Under the pieces are notes generated by a model, which worked only from the letters and a program-made list of their open reading frames with translations, was not told the origin of the DNA and did no database searches. Positions 16,402-25,096 of a stretch of 64,000 nt of DNA are shown here, piece after piece (the stretch's first letter is position 1; each line of letters begins with the position of its first letter). This DNA is from Calothrix sp. NIES-2098 (lineage in GTDB: Bacteria; Cyanobacteriota; Cyanobacteriia; Cyanobacteriales; Nostocaceae): the NCBI GenBank assembly GCA_002368175.1, contig AP018172.1, positions 2,354,001-2,418,000 on the forward strand. Reading direction: 5' to 3'. The position numbers and the translations under genes were made by a program.

Positions 16402-17670
16402 TTACTTAGCTTGCAGTAATTGCTTGACGATACCTAACCCTACTTGAGTAGCTTCATTCAGCAGTTTTGGATCTACTGTTTTATCGTTCGGGCTGTGATA
16501 ATTCGGTTCCTGACCTCGATAGAAAAATAGAATTGGCACTTCTTTGTTAGCAAATGATGCATGGTCGCTACCGCCATAGCCATAGGAACCTAGGGTTTTG
16601 ATATCTGAATCCACATTTTGAGCGATCGCAGTTAACGAGGATGTACCACCAATTAACAGCTCGTTGTTCACGCCAACCATGTCAAAATTCATCATCCCTT
16701 TCAAGCCAGAAAGGAACTCTGGTTTGGCATTATCCACAAACGCCCGCGATCCATGTAACCCGTCTTCCTCGCCATCAAAAGCGATAAACCAAGCTTGACG
16801 AGCGAGATCGGTGTTCGCTAAATTACGCGCAATTCCTAAGACAACGGCTGTCCCAGAAGCGTTATCGTTTGCGCCAGGGGAACCTTGCACGGAGTCGTAA
16901 TGTCCGCCAAGTATCAGTTTTGGCTGCGTTACTCCTGGTAAATGCGCAATCACATTCCGTCCGGTAACTACCTGCTGTTGAGCGTTAACATTCAAGTTGA
17001 CATTAACTGGTGCAGTTTGCTGAAGTAAAGGATTACCGCGATCGCCGGAAATTCCTAAAACAGGAATTTTCACTGACTCGCCCAATCCCGCACCTGTTAA
17101 ATTATCTGGCTTGTTATTGACAATTACCAAACCAATCGCCCCAGCCGCCGCAGCGTTGTTAGCTTTTTGAGCAAAGCGAATTTCACCACGCTGGACAATT
17201 GCGATCGCGCCTTTGACATTCACCTTAGCAAAGTCTTCTGGTCGCCCAAAATTAGGAACTGCTACCATTGGTGCATTTAACTTTCCCGGCATTGTGCCAT
17301 TAAGCGCCCTACCTTCAATAGTTGCACCGTTGATGATGAGGTTTGAGCCTAAGTCGAGAAACTTTTCGTAATTAAAAGTCTGAACTTCAGCAACATAACC
17401 CGCCTGACGGTACTGATTTATGAGATAGGCGCTGGCTTTTTCCATAACTGGCGTACCAGCTACTCGCGGGCCGAGATTTACCAAAGCTTGCACATCTGCA
17501 TAAATTGCATTATTGCTAGCGCCTTCTTGCGCCTCAGCTTTGGGCAGAGATTCCACAATATTATTTAAGCGATTTGGTTGTACAGCACAAGCTGTCGGTA
17601 GTGTAACTATCACAGCCATTAGCGCCGCATTTAACCAAGAATTTGTTTGCTTTCTCTTTAAGGGAGTCAT
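16402..17670 (-). CDS. M28 family zinc aminopeptidase with PA domain
   Basis: This is an extracytoplasmic metallopeptidase releasing amino acids from peptides. The N-terminal hydrophobic segment ends in TLPTACAVQ, which could be a signal peptide or a weak lipobox. The PA insert spans about residues 115-235. The M28 domain carries GGHYDSVQGSPGANDNASG (first zinc ligand and bridging Asp), AWFIAFDGEEDGLHGSRAF (catalytic Glu pair), FDMVG and GGSDHASF (zinc His), plus YHSPNDK. All ligands appear intact. At 422 residues it is normal for the family. It is separated by 75 bp from the protease downstream of it on the same strand, so the two might be co-transcribed. Confidence 0.88.
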   Translation of the reverse strand: MTPLKRKQTNSWLNAALMAVIVTLPTACAVQPNRLNNIVESLPKAEAQEGASNNAIYADVQALVNLGPRVAGTPVMEKASAYLINQYRQAGYVAEVQTFNYEKFLDLGSNLIINGATIEGRALNGTMPGKLNAPMVAVPNFGRPEDFAKVNVKGAIAIVQRGEIRFAQKANNAAAAGAIGLVIVNNKPDNLTGAGLGESVKIPVLGISGDRGNPLLQQTAPVNVNLNVNAQQQVVTGRNVIAHLPGVTQPKLILGGHYDSVQGSPGANDNASGTAVVLGIARNLANTDLARQAWFIAFDGEEDGLHGSRAFVDNAKPEFLSGLKGMMNFDMVGVNNELLIGGTSSLTAIAQNVDSDIKTLGSYGYGGSDHASFANKEVPILFFYRGQEPNYHSPNDKTVDPKLLNEATQVGLGIVKQLLQAK

Positions 17671-17847
17671 TAACTCTGTATGAGATAGTTCATATACTGA
17701 TTAGCTGCTGTTATTTTTATTGTGTTGGGTAAGAATGACAAGAAAATGTCAATCTGTATTGAAAATGGGTGATGGGTCATTGGTCATTTACATTAGTTAT
17801 TGGGCATTTCTTCCCCTTCTCCTTACACTTCCCACACTCCCCATCCT

Positions 17848-19107
17848 CTACAGAAGTTGAATTTCAAAGGTTGAACCTTGGCCAAGTAAGCTTTTGGCAG
17901 TGATTTGTCCGCGATGTGCTTGAATTATTTGCTGGGAAATCGCCAACCCTAAGCCAAAGCCACCTGTGTGGCGCGATCGCACATTACCCACGCGGTAAAA
18001 TCTTTCAAATATATGAGGCAAATCTTCCGATGGAATGCCAATACCGTTATCTTCTACTTGAATCACAGCACGATGACTGCGCGAGAAAAGTCTTAGCTTC
18101 ACTGTCCCGCCATCTGGAGTGTATTTAAAAGCATTGGCGAGTAAGTTAACTATAGCCTGTTTGAGCAATTCGCCATCAGCTTTCACGTATAGCGGTTGCT
18201 GGGGGAGATGAGATTCTAAACTGAGATTTTGCGCGGCTGCTTGCGGTTGGTATGATTCCAAGAGCGATCGCAGTAATTCTACAAGGTCAATGCTTTTGAG
18301 TGCGGTGATATCTAAAGGCCCTTCATGACGGGCTAAAAACAGTAAATTGCTAATCAATGTACTCATTGATTTTGCAATCTCCTCGATATTTTCTAAGCGA
18401 AAACGCTGCTCTAATTCATCTTCTGGTGGCATTAATGCAACTTGTGCATTACTTAAAACCGCAGCCACAGGGGCGCGTAACTCATGGGAAGCATCGGCGG
18501 TAAAGCGTTGTAGTTGTTCGTAAGCGCGTCGAGTCGGTCGCATCGCCAGCCCGCCCAAAAACCAACCAGTAATTCCAATTAAACCTAAAGTTACTGGTAC
18601 GCCTATTGTTAAAAATAACCTGGCTCGGTTTAAGCTGTCACGCAACGGTGTCAGAGGTGCTGCAATTTGCAAGTAGCCAATGACTAGATTGTTTTGGATA
18701 ACTGGTAATGTTAACTCTCGCAACCAGATTTTACTGCTGTGATTAATTTGAATAGTCTGAAACCCAGAAGTAAAATTTAATTTTATGGGAATTTTCTCGC
18801 CATTATATTTAACTAATTGTTTCTGAGAATTGTACCAACGGACATATAGCAATTTGCCATTCAAAGGTAGTACATCGCTCAAAATTGGAGCATCATCTTT
18901 CTTTACCTGCCATCGTTTTGCATCAAGACGACGTTGTGTATTTGCTACAATTGCTTTGCTGGTTGAGTAAAGTTCTTCATCAAAAACCTGAAGTTGGTTT
19001 TCCACTCCCAAGTAATAAGCTATAGCAGCAAAAACGATTAAGATACTTCCCATCGACAACGCAAATAAATAAGTTAAGTTCCGACGGCTACGATTGAATG
19101 CAAACAT
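17848..19107 (-). CDS. two-component sensor histidine kinase
   Basis: Domain order: TM1 (residues about 12-33), a periplasmic sensor region of ~120 residues, TM2 (about 165-187), a short linker with QLQRFTADASHELRAPVAAV (phospho-accepting His), then HATPase motifs LKQAIVNLLANAFKYTPDGG (N box), VEDNGIGIP (G1), IFERFYRV (F box) and GGFGLGLAI (G2). It is complete at 419 residues and resembles RppB/NrsS-type OmpR-class kinases of cyanobacteria. No response-regulator gene is adjacent, so its partner is encoded elsewhere. The ligand is not evident. Downstream lies a short stretch of ctcccca/cttccca repeats. Confidence 0.88.
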   Translation of the reverse strand: MFAFNRSRRNLTYLFALSMGSILIVFAAIAYYLGVENQLQVFDEELYSTSKAIVANTQRRLDAKRWQVKKDDAPILSDVLPLNGKLLYVRWYNSQKQLVKYNGEKIPIKLNFTSGFQTIQINHSSKIWLRELTLPVIQNNLVIGYLQIAAPLTPLRDSLNRARLFLTIGVPVTLGLIGITGWFLGGLAMRPTRRAYEQLQRFTADASHELRAPVAAVLSNAQVALMPPEDELEQRFRLENIEEIAKSMSTLISNLLFLARHEGPLDITALKSIDLVELLRSLLESYQPQAAAQNLSLESHLPQQPLYVKADGELLKQAIVNLLANAFKYTPDGGTVKLRLFSRSHRAVIQVEDNGIGIPSEDLPHIFERFYRVGNVRSRHTGGFGLGLAISQQIIQAHRGQITAKSLLGQGSTFEIQLL

Positions 19108-19154
19108 ATTTATACCAATTCACAAATATCCCGATCCAGATAGATTTTTCGTAG

Positions 19155-19175
19155 GGGTTTAGCAATGCTAAACCC
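19155..19175. repeat. 'gggtttagca' inverted repeat
   Basis: gggtttagca (19155-19164) pairs with tgctaaaccc (19166-19175) around a single base. It is a common interspersed hairpin in Nostoc-type genomes and lies upstream of the kinase gene. Confidence 0.65.
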
Positions 19176-19369
19176 TTACTTACCCATGCATTTTTGTGAT
19201 TATTCAAGTGAAATGGTATTAGTCATTTGCCATTGGTCATACCAATTACCGCATTTTTTCAACAGAAGATTTGAAGTATCTGGGTAATAACAAGGCTTAT
19301 AACCTGTGGGCATTTATCAAAACTGAGATGCATCCCATCAGGATAGCTATAGAAGATGCTTGACTTAAA

Positions 19370-20368
19370 CTATCCCCGAAAATATTTCTTGCGTACTTTA
19401 GTGTATGTACTCTGTGTGAGTAACTTAGCAAGACGTAATTTTGTTAAATCTGGGATATTTTGTGGCTGCTGAATTTTACAATCGAAAAATTCGTTTAATT
19501 CGCTTAGAATAACTTGGAAACGCTTAATAATATTTTCGTATCGGTACTCTGCAAAAAACTGTTCGGGTAATGTCACATTTATTGGAGATGTCAATACTTT
19601 CAAAATACGTTGAATATCAAACTCTTTAGAGTATCCAGCTATTTTATGGCAATTAAATCCCGGATCTAAGTAATCCGATAATCCTCCATTGACACTAGAA
19701 AATACCTGACAGCCACAGGCAAGCGCTTCCATTGGTTGTAGTCCAAAGCCTTCACTTACACCTGCTTGTGCCCAATATTCCGCAGAATCGTAAAGATAAA
19801 TCTTAGCGCGATTGAATAGCCCAGGTAAATCTTCAACATAGGAATTCACAACAAATACATTACATTTTTTATGTAATTCGGGAATCAATATTTGCATTAA
19901 ATATTCTGAAGATTTTCTTGCCTGAACTAAAACATCAATATCTCGCTTTAGATGTAAATTTTGAAATTCGTTACTAATTTGATTGGGTAAATAATAAATT
20001 AAAGAGTTGGGAGCTTGTTGTCCCCAATAACCCATTGTATTGCGGCTCACAGTGATGATGGGAACGCTAGCTGGCAATCGGAATTTGTAACCTGCGCTGT
20101 GAGCATGGTAGACAACGTGATATTTCTCAAGCCTAGCTGCTAGTTTAGCAACCTCAAATCCCCAACTGATGACAAAAATTACATCATCTAAGTTTTGCTG
20201 TTTGAGCAAATCGTCTAGAAAAAGTTTATCTGGTTCTCGTTGACGGTATGTAACCACATCAGCACTACAAATCTGTTGAGCCAAGTTAAGTGTTTTTAAC
20301 TCTGCCCAAAGACCACCACAAGCAAATGTACCATGTGTTCCTGGAACTAAGAAATAAAGCTTTCTCAT
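19370..20368 (-). CDS. glycosyltransferase (GT4-like)
   Basis: The 332-residue protein has the GT-B layout: an N-terminal Rossmann half starting RKLYFLVPGTHGTFACGGLWAEL (glycine-rich acceptor loop) and a C-terminal half with VSEGFGLQPMEALACGCQVFSS, the E-x7-E region that binds the nucleotide-sugar donor, followed by NGGLSDYL. The donor-binding Arg/Lys region (KRDIDVLVQARKSSEYL) is also present. The likely role is addition of a sugar to an envelope or exopolysaccharide precursor; acceptor and sugar are not known. It stands apart from other glycan genes, with a DUF6391 gene upstream. Confidence 0.78.
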   Translation of the reverse strand: MRKLYFLVPGTHGTFACGGLWAELKTLNLAQQICSADVVTYRQREPDKLFLDDLLKQQNLDDVIFVISWGFEVAKLAARLEKYHVVYHAHSAGYKFRLPASVPIITVSRNTMGYWGQQAPNSLIYYLPNQISNEFQNLHLKRDIDVLVQARKSSEYLMQILIPELHKKCNVFVVNSYVEDLPGLFNRAKIYLYDSAEYWAQAGVSEGFGLQPMEALACGCQVFSSVNGGLSDYLDPGFNCHKIAGYSKEFDIQRILKVLTSPINVTLPEQFFAEYRYENIIKRFQVILSELNEFFDCKIQQPQNIPDLTKLRLAKLLTQSTYTKVRKKYFRG

Positions 20369-20468
20369 TACTTCACTCTCTAAAAATGCGTGAACGCGCG
20401 ATCGCCTAACGGTAAGTCACTATCTTAATAGATCGGATCTTAACTACCAGCCAAAGATCGCCCAGACT

Positions 20469-21164
20469 TTAATCTTGCCAATTCACCTTGACAAAATGAG
20501 CCTCGCGTCCCCAAACGTCGTGTGTACGGTTAATATGTTCTATTTTGAGGTTAAAAGGAATGGCAGTTGTCAAGTAGCGCTGTGCCATTGAACCTAAATC
20601 GGGTGCGATTTCCGCTGCTGTTGTGGCTGCTAATCCCAAACCGATAAGCTGCTCAACTGGGCGAAATGGTAGTAATAGATACACGCCCATCGATAGCCCA
20701 GCTGTTAACAGCATAGCTACCGATAAATTGGTGCCACAACGGGGATGTACAGCTAAATCCCATTCTCCACTAGTCAAGCGATGTAGCGCCAGAGTTACTG
20801 CACGTCGTAAATCGCTGATATTTACTTCACCATAGAGATAGAATCCATGCTCTGTAGACAAACCACTCAATAATTCGTTATCAACTTGAACGTTGTGGGA
20901 TTCTTTATTGCGAGTATAGGCACGGTTTGATTCACCCAGAACCCAAACAGTAGCGTGTTCTAGTGCATGAACTTGTCGCAGCATCAAAATTTCTTTCAAT
21001 CCCGGGATAAATGACAGCTGCTTAAGTAAATCGCTATCTTGTGAAGGTTGGGGAAAATCGGTAGATGCGACTTTTGGAACATTCCCAGACAAAGGTACTG
21101 TCCAATCAAAGCTAAAAAAGTTAAAGGGAAAGGAGCCACTTTCAAAAGAAGCAGAAGTATTCAT
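20469..21164 (-). CDS. DUF6391 domain protein
   Basis: This is a conserved cyanobacterial family of unknown function. Recognisable segments are LRQVHALEHATVWVL (a His pair that could bind metal), HGFYLYGEVNISDLRRAV, HPRCGTNLSVAMLLTAGL (His, Cys and an adjoining membrane segment) and a second hydrophobic segment LIGLGLAATTAAEIAPDLG. It is probably a membrane protein facing the cytosol with its N-terminal part. The HxxEH-type arrangement followed by a membrane pair hints at a membrane metalloenzyme, but that is inference. The 5' flank (21165-21614) lies between it and pedR, both on the minus strand. Confidence 0.75.
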   Translation of the reverse strand: MNTSASFESGSFPFNFFSFDWTVPLSGNVPKVASTDFPQPSQDSDLLKQLSFIPGLKEILMLRQVHALEHATVWVLGESNRAYTRNKESHNVQVDNELLSGLSTEHGFYLYGEVNISDLRRAVTLALHRLTSGEWDLAVHPRCGTNLSVAMLLTAGLSMGVYLLLPFRPVEQLIGLGLAATTAAEIAPDLGSMAQRYLTTAIPFNLKIEHINRTHDVWGREAHFVKVNWQD

Positions 21165-21472
21165 AGAAACACTGCTCCATCGGCTTAGGGAGCAACATAG
21201 ATTTCTTTCAAATGTAGCGCTTGCGGCAAAATATTATTGCTAATTTTTATTGATCGCGGACATAGCAGTTTACAGTTTTTTGCCCAGTTTCAAAAGCTAT
21301 GGGATATTTTTGATTGTAAATTTTTGGTGCACGAGCAGCAAAAAATCAAGGGTTTGAGTAAGGGGTGTAGGTATTCAAACCTGCAACCCTTACACCCTTA
21401 CAGTCAGCCTACGTAAGTCTTAATCTACTTAATTGCAACGCTCATCAAAGATTGTGGTAGAGATTCACACTG

Positions 21473-21631
21473 ATGAAACAAATGCGTGAAGAGCAGAACT
21501 CTTTGTTAAGCGTCAGATTTGCCTTGGCTGTAAACCAAAAGAACTCGAACGTGATAACGCAATCAATGATGTCCGGATTCAACGCCATCGATCGCGTCCT
21601 GACTAGCAACTTGTCTAATCGATATGGTTAG
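21473..21631 (+). CDS. possible 52-residue ORF antisense to the pedR 3' end
   Basis: An ATG at 21473 opens 52 codons (MKQMREEQNSLLSVRFALAV...) that end inside the last codons of pedR on the opposite strand. There is no strong ribosome site and no known relative. It is the only coding candidate in 21165-21614; the rest of that interval holds a weak hairpin (ggtttga/tcaaacc near 21350-21382) and nothing else recognised. Confidence 0.25.
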   Translation: MKQMREEQNSLLSVRFALAVNQKNSNVITQSMMSGFNAIDRVLTSNLSNRYG

Positions 21632-21878
21632 GCAGAGGACAACAATTGACATCATTCAAACAGACTTTTCCCCACTGTAAAGCCCAGCGCACAAGAGCCA
21701 CGCGGTTTTCCGTCTGGGTTTTAGTGAGAATATTGCTGATATGGTTATCAACTGTACGTTTGCTAATTTCCAGTTTTCCTGCAATCTCTTGGTTAGTTAA
21801 GCCAGCGGCCACTAAGTCGATAATTTGCAGTTCTCTGTCTGACAGACTAACAGGGGTCTGAGACTCGCCAGCAGCCAT
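21615..21878 (-). CDS. pedR: PedR-type LuxR-family regulator
   Basis: This is a stand-alone LuxR/GerE helix-turn-helix of 87 residues without a receiver domain. The HTH is complete: LSDRELQIIDLVAAGLTNQEI, then LEISKRTVDNHISNILTKT. The C-terminal tail GKVCLNDVNCCPLP with its three cysteines is the mark of cyanobacterial PedR, a thioredoxin-sensitive regulator that responds to photosynthetic electron transport and high light. The cysteines are the presumed redox switch. It is transcribed alone, divergent from a fructokinase gene, with GGAGGAT-type ribosome sequence just ahead of the ATG. A target set cannot be read from the sequence. The main alternative would be another small NarL-like protein, but the tail argues for PedR. 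Confidence 0.8.
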   Translation of the reverse strand: MAAGESQTPVSLSDRELQIIDLVAAGLTNQEIAGKLEISKRTVDNHISNILTKTQTENRVALVRWALQWGKVCLNDVNCCPLPNHID

Positions 21879-22230
21879 GACTTATTCTATCCTCCTTGGT
21901 ATATGTACTTAATCGCTCTATCTAATTCTAGAAGATTCTTTTGTTGGCAGGGGTTTTCCGTCCCATTAGCATAACAATTGCCATTATTTTCCTTTTATTT
22001 TTCGTTCATAGTAATAAAATTGACAAAATGCTAGTACTAAATACTACCACCTATTAGACGAAATCAGATTTTTTACCGATCAACGAAGTGTGGTGAAAAA
22101 AGCATATACATCTTAGGATTAGTAGCAAAAATTGCTATTTCATTCTATGAAGGACGGGCGACAGATAGCACAGATTATTGTAGATTTTATACTGGAAAAT
22201 CTTCCTCCCAAATCGAAAACCTAAAATGAA
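21879..22230. other. divergent promoter region, pedR / fructokinase
   Basis: This 352-bp AT-rich interval contains no gene. A TTGACA hexamer lies near 22019 but no convincing -10 follows at 16-18 bp. I see no strong operator. Confidence 0.5.
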
Positions 22231-23208
22231 ATGAGCAATCCCCGTGTTTTGTGTCTCGGTGAAATTTTGTTTGATTGTTTAGCCGATCAATTGGGGCTAA
22301 AGCTAGAAGAAGTTAAGTCCTGGACTCCTTACCCAGGAGGAGCACCAGCTAACGTAGCCTGTGCTTTAGTAAAGCTAGGGACGCCAGCAGGTTTTATTGG
22401 AGCTGTTGGTGAGGATGAACCAGGAAATCAATTAATCAAGGTGTTACAAGAAGTAGGTGTAGACACAACAGGAGTGCAACGCCATTCGACAGCACCAACG
22501 CGACAAGTTTATGTGACGAGGGATCTAGCAGGCGATCGCACTTTTGCAGGATTCGGCAAGTATAATACCACTGAATTTGCCGATACGCGTCTGCAAGCAG
22601 AAAAATTACCAAATTCCTTATTTCAAGAGGCGGATTTTTTAGTTTTAGGTACTTTGGAATTAGCTTATCCAGAAAGTGAAAAAGCCATTCACCGCGCCCT
22701 AGAATTAGCAGAATATTACGATCTGAAGATTTTGCTAGATGTGAATTGGCGTCCTGTATTTTGGCAAGATACCAATATTGCGCGACAAAAAATTGCAGAA
22801 ATTTTGAAGCGAGTCGATTTTGTCAAACTCTCCAAAGAAGAAGCGGAGTGGTTATTCGATACAAAAGATGCAGGCGCAATTACTTATCGCTTAGATTCAG
22901 TTGAAGGAGTGCTGGTGACAGACGGAGAAAACGGTTGCGTCTATTGTCTGGCTGAGAATGAAGGCAAATTACCTTCATTTTCTATACCAGTGGTAGATAC
23001 AACAGGTGCGGGAGATAGCTTTTTGGCAGGCTTTATTTACCAAGTACTTCAGCATGGTATTCAAAGCTTGGGGAAAGCCGAAATAGCCAAAAACATTGTC
23101 ACCTATGCTAGCGCTGTAGGTGCTTTGACTACGATTAAACCAGGAGCGATCGCCTCCCAACCAACGGCGGCGGAAGTTGACGCTTTTCTCGCTTCTCATC
23201 AACTGTAA
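22231..23208 (+). CDS. PfkB-family carbohydrate kinase (fructokinase)
   Basis: This ribokinase-fold sugar kinase phosphorylates fructose at O6 and so links sucrose breakdown to glycolysis. Motifs: LCLGEILFDCLAD at the N-terminus, PGGAPANVACALVKLG (PfkB signature 1, sugar binding), and VVDTTGAGDSFLAGFIY (signature 2, with the catalytic Asp and anion hole). The 325-residue length is typical. The fructokinase assignment rests on overall similarity to cyanobacterial FrkA-type proteins; ribokinase or adenosine kinase specificity is less likely given the N-terminal motif. The product is cytosolic. A stretch of ggggcat heptamers begins immediately after the stop. Confidence 0.85.
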   Translation: MSNPRVLCLGEILFDCLADQLGLKLEEVKSWTPYPGGAPANVACALVKLGTPAGFIGAVGEDEPGNQLIKVLQEVGVDTTGVQRHSTAPTRQVYVTRDLAGDRTFAGFGKYNTTEFADTRLQAEKLPNSLFQEADFLVLGTLELAYPESEKAIHRALELAEYYDLKILLDVNWRPVFWQDTNIARQKIAEILKRVDFVKLSKEEAEWLFDTKDAGAITYRLDSVEGVLVTDGENGCVYCLAENEGKLPSFSIPVVDTTGAGDSFLAGFIYQVLQHGIQSLGKAEIAKNIVTYASAVGALTTIKPGAIASQPTAAEVDAFLASHQL

Positions 23209-23209
23209 C

Positions 23210-23236
23210 GGGCATGGGGCATGGGGCATGGGGCAT
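23210..23236. repeat. short tandem heptamer repeat (ggggcat)
   Basis: Four successive copies of (g)gggcat follow directly after the fructokinase stop, then C-rich cttccca/ctcccca repeats to about 23280. This is the STRR type typical of heterocystous cyanobacteria. Confidence 0.75.
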
Positions 23237-23379
23237 TTCTTCCCCTACTCCCCACACTTCCCACACTCCCCACACTCCCTGCCTTTCTCCATCATCCGGA
23301 ATACTACCAATGACGTTTGTAGCCTAGTTTGTTCTGATAGTTGATAGCGATCGCAGAATTTGTAGGTTCGAGAGGCACT

Positions 23380-24528
23380 ATGGACAACAGTATTCCAGTT
23401 ATTGACAAACGTATTCCCCGATGGACTAGCGCTTATTACCCTGGTTGGAGACAAGAATATTTACATCCTGAAAATATTGATTACAGTGCTGTAACAGCTA
23501 TTATTCATTTTGCTGTTAAGCCTGGTACTAAACAGCCTAGTCCGCTTTCAGATCCAGCAGGCTTGGACTTTGAGACTAATCAAATCACCCTAGATAACTC
23601 AACGGCGCTGCTAAAAGCAGCTCGTGCAGCCGGAACCAAAGTTCTGTTTGCGATCGGCGGAAGAGACGGTAAAGGAGAAGTTTACGGAGCGACACGCAAT
23701 AGATTTAGAGCCGCTACCAGCCCAGAAAACCTGGAAGCTTTTACTACTAATCTTGTCAAATTTTTGACCAACAATAATACAGGCTATGGTGGCGAACAAT
23801 ACGATGGTATCGATATTGATTGGCAACCTGTCACAGAAGAGGATGAGGAGCAGTATGCAGCGTTCATCAATCTTCTGAGTCAGAAATTGAGCGCCATTAC
23901 TCCCAAACCGATCTTAACTGCTGCTGTCAAAGCGCGACCAGAACTATTTGCCAGATTACACAAGCAATTTGAGCAAATCAATATCATCAGCTACAACTTA
24001 GCTGATAATCAACTCGGTTCGGTGACATGGCATAATGCACCCATTTATAACGGTGGTAACAAGTTTCCTAGCACTGGCGAACTGCTTCCTTCAGCTGATG
24101 GTCTGGTCAAAGCCTTTATTGATGCAGGCGTACCAGCTAATAAGTTAGCAATTGGCATTGATTTTGAAGGGAAAAAGTGGGGTGGTGTTTTTGAGCCGCT
24201 ACAGAAATGGGATAAAACTCAGATACCTACATTAGGAGCAATTCCATACTTTGAAATCATCAATCGCTATTACAAAAAACAAGTTTACCACTGGGATAAA
24301 ACGGCTCAAGCAGCCTATTTGAAGATTAATACACTGGGTTCGGCTACGGATAGTTTTATCTCTTACGATGATGAGGCATCTATTCAAGCAAAGATTGATT
24401 ACGTAGAAAACAATGGCTTAGGAGGCGTGATTATTTGGGATTTAGGTGCTGGCTGGCTACCCGAAGCAGAGATTCGCGATCCTCTACTTCAGGCTGTGAA
24501 AAATGCTGCATATCCATTAGCTTACTGA
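23380..24528 (+). CDS. GH18-like protein with catalytic Glu replaced by Gln
   Basis: The protein is a TIM-barrel member of glycoside hydrolase family 18 (chitinase/chitin-binding group): VTAIIHFAV, VLFAIGGRDG (the SxGG-type strand), then YDGIDIDWQPV, KLAIGIDFEGKKWGG and GGVIIWDLGAG. In GH18 the motif DGxDxDxE supplies the general acid Glu; here that residue is Gln (codon CAA at 23824-23826), a change that abolishes hydrolysis in known enzymes. No signal peptide is apparent. It may bind chitin-like glycans without cutting, or another acidic residue (VTEEDEE follows) may substitute. I start at ATG 23380 behind gagagg rather than the TTG at 23341. Confidence 0.75.
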   Translation: MDNSIPVIDKRIPRWTSAYYPGWRQEYLHPENIDYSAVTAIIHFAVKPGTKQPSPLSDPAGLDFETNQITLDNSTALLKAARAAGTKVLFAIGGRDGKGEVYGATRNRFRAATSPENLEAFTTNLVKFLTNNNTGYGGEQYDGIDIDWQPVTEEDEEQYAAFINLLSQKLSAITPKPILTAAVKARPELFARLHKQFEQINIISYNLADNQLGSVTWHNAPIYNGGNKFPSTGELLPSADGLVKAFIDAGVPANKLAIGIDFEGKKWGGVFEPLQKWDKTQIPTLGAIPYFEIINRYYKKQVYHWDKTAQAAYLKINTLGSATDSFISYDDEASIQAKIDYVENNGLGGVIIWDLGAGWLPEAEIRDPLLQAVKNAAYPLAY

Positions 24529-24657
24529 TGGGGCTGGGATATCAGTTGCGATCGCTTGATACTCCCAGCTTGGAAAATGGACGAAAATCCTGATGCCATT
24601 TCCCTGGTGGTGGAAATACGCCAAAATTTAAATAACCGCGATCGCATCTCACAGACA

Positions 24658-25017
24658 ATGCAAATTACCAACAGTCTTCATACCGCCATTCTCGTTACCG
24701 ACCTCGAACGCTCACAACACTTTTATGGCACAGTATTAGGGCTAACCAAAATCGATCGCACCCTCAAATACCCTGGTGCATGGTATCAAGTCGGTAACTA
24801 TCAAATTCATCTGATCGTTGCACCATCCTCTCCTACAGACAACCAAAACGAAAAATGGGGACGCAATCCTCATGTTGCTTTTAGCGTTGCTAACTTAGAA
24901 ATCGCTAAACAAGAGTTACTCGATCGCAATTTCCCTATCCAAGCCAGCGCCTCTGGTCGCCCCGCCCTCTTCACCAAAGACCCGGATGGGAATATTATCG
25001 AATTGAGTCAGCAGTGA
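24658..25017 (+). CDS. VOC family (glyoxalase-like) protein
   Basis: About 119 residues form the paired beta-alpha-beta-beta-beta units of the vicinal oxygen chelate fold: LHTAILVTDLERSQHFYGTVLGL at the start and PHVAFSVANLEIAKQELLDRN in the second half, closing with FTKDPDGNIIELSQ. The metal-ligand positions His 8, His 63-type and Glu near the end are present. Members are dioxygenases, glyoxalases or resistance proteins; the activity here is undefined. The start at 24658 (MQITNSLHTA) is chosen because the 34 codons from 24556 read through HIP1-rich sequence and are not family-like. It lies about 130 bp after the GH18 gene. Confidence 0.75.
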   Translation: MQITNSLHTAILVTDLERSQHFYGTVLGLTKIDRTLKYPGAWYQVGNYQIHLIVAPSSPTDNQNEKWGRNPHVAFSVANLEIAKQELLDRNFPIQASASGRPALFTKDPDGNIIELSQQ

Positions 25018-25096
25018 ATTGGACAGGGGAGGAAGGAGTGTGGGAAGTGTGGGAAGTGTGGGGAGAAATAGTTAATTGACTATTGACCCTTAACCA

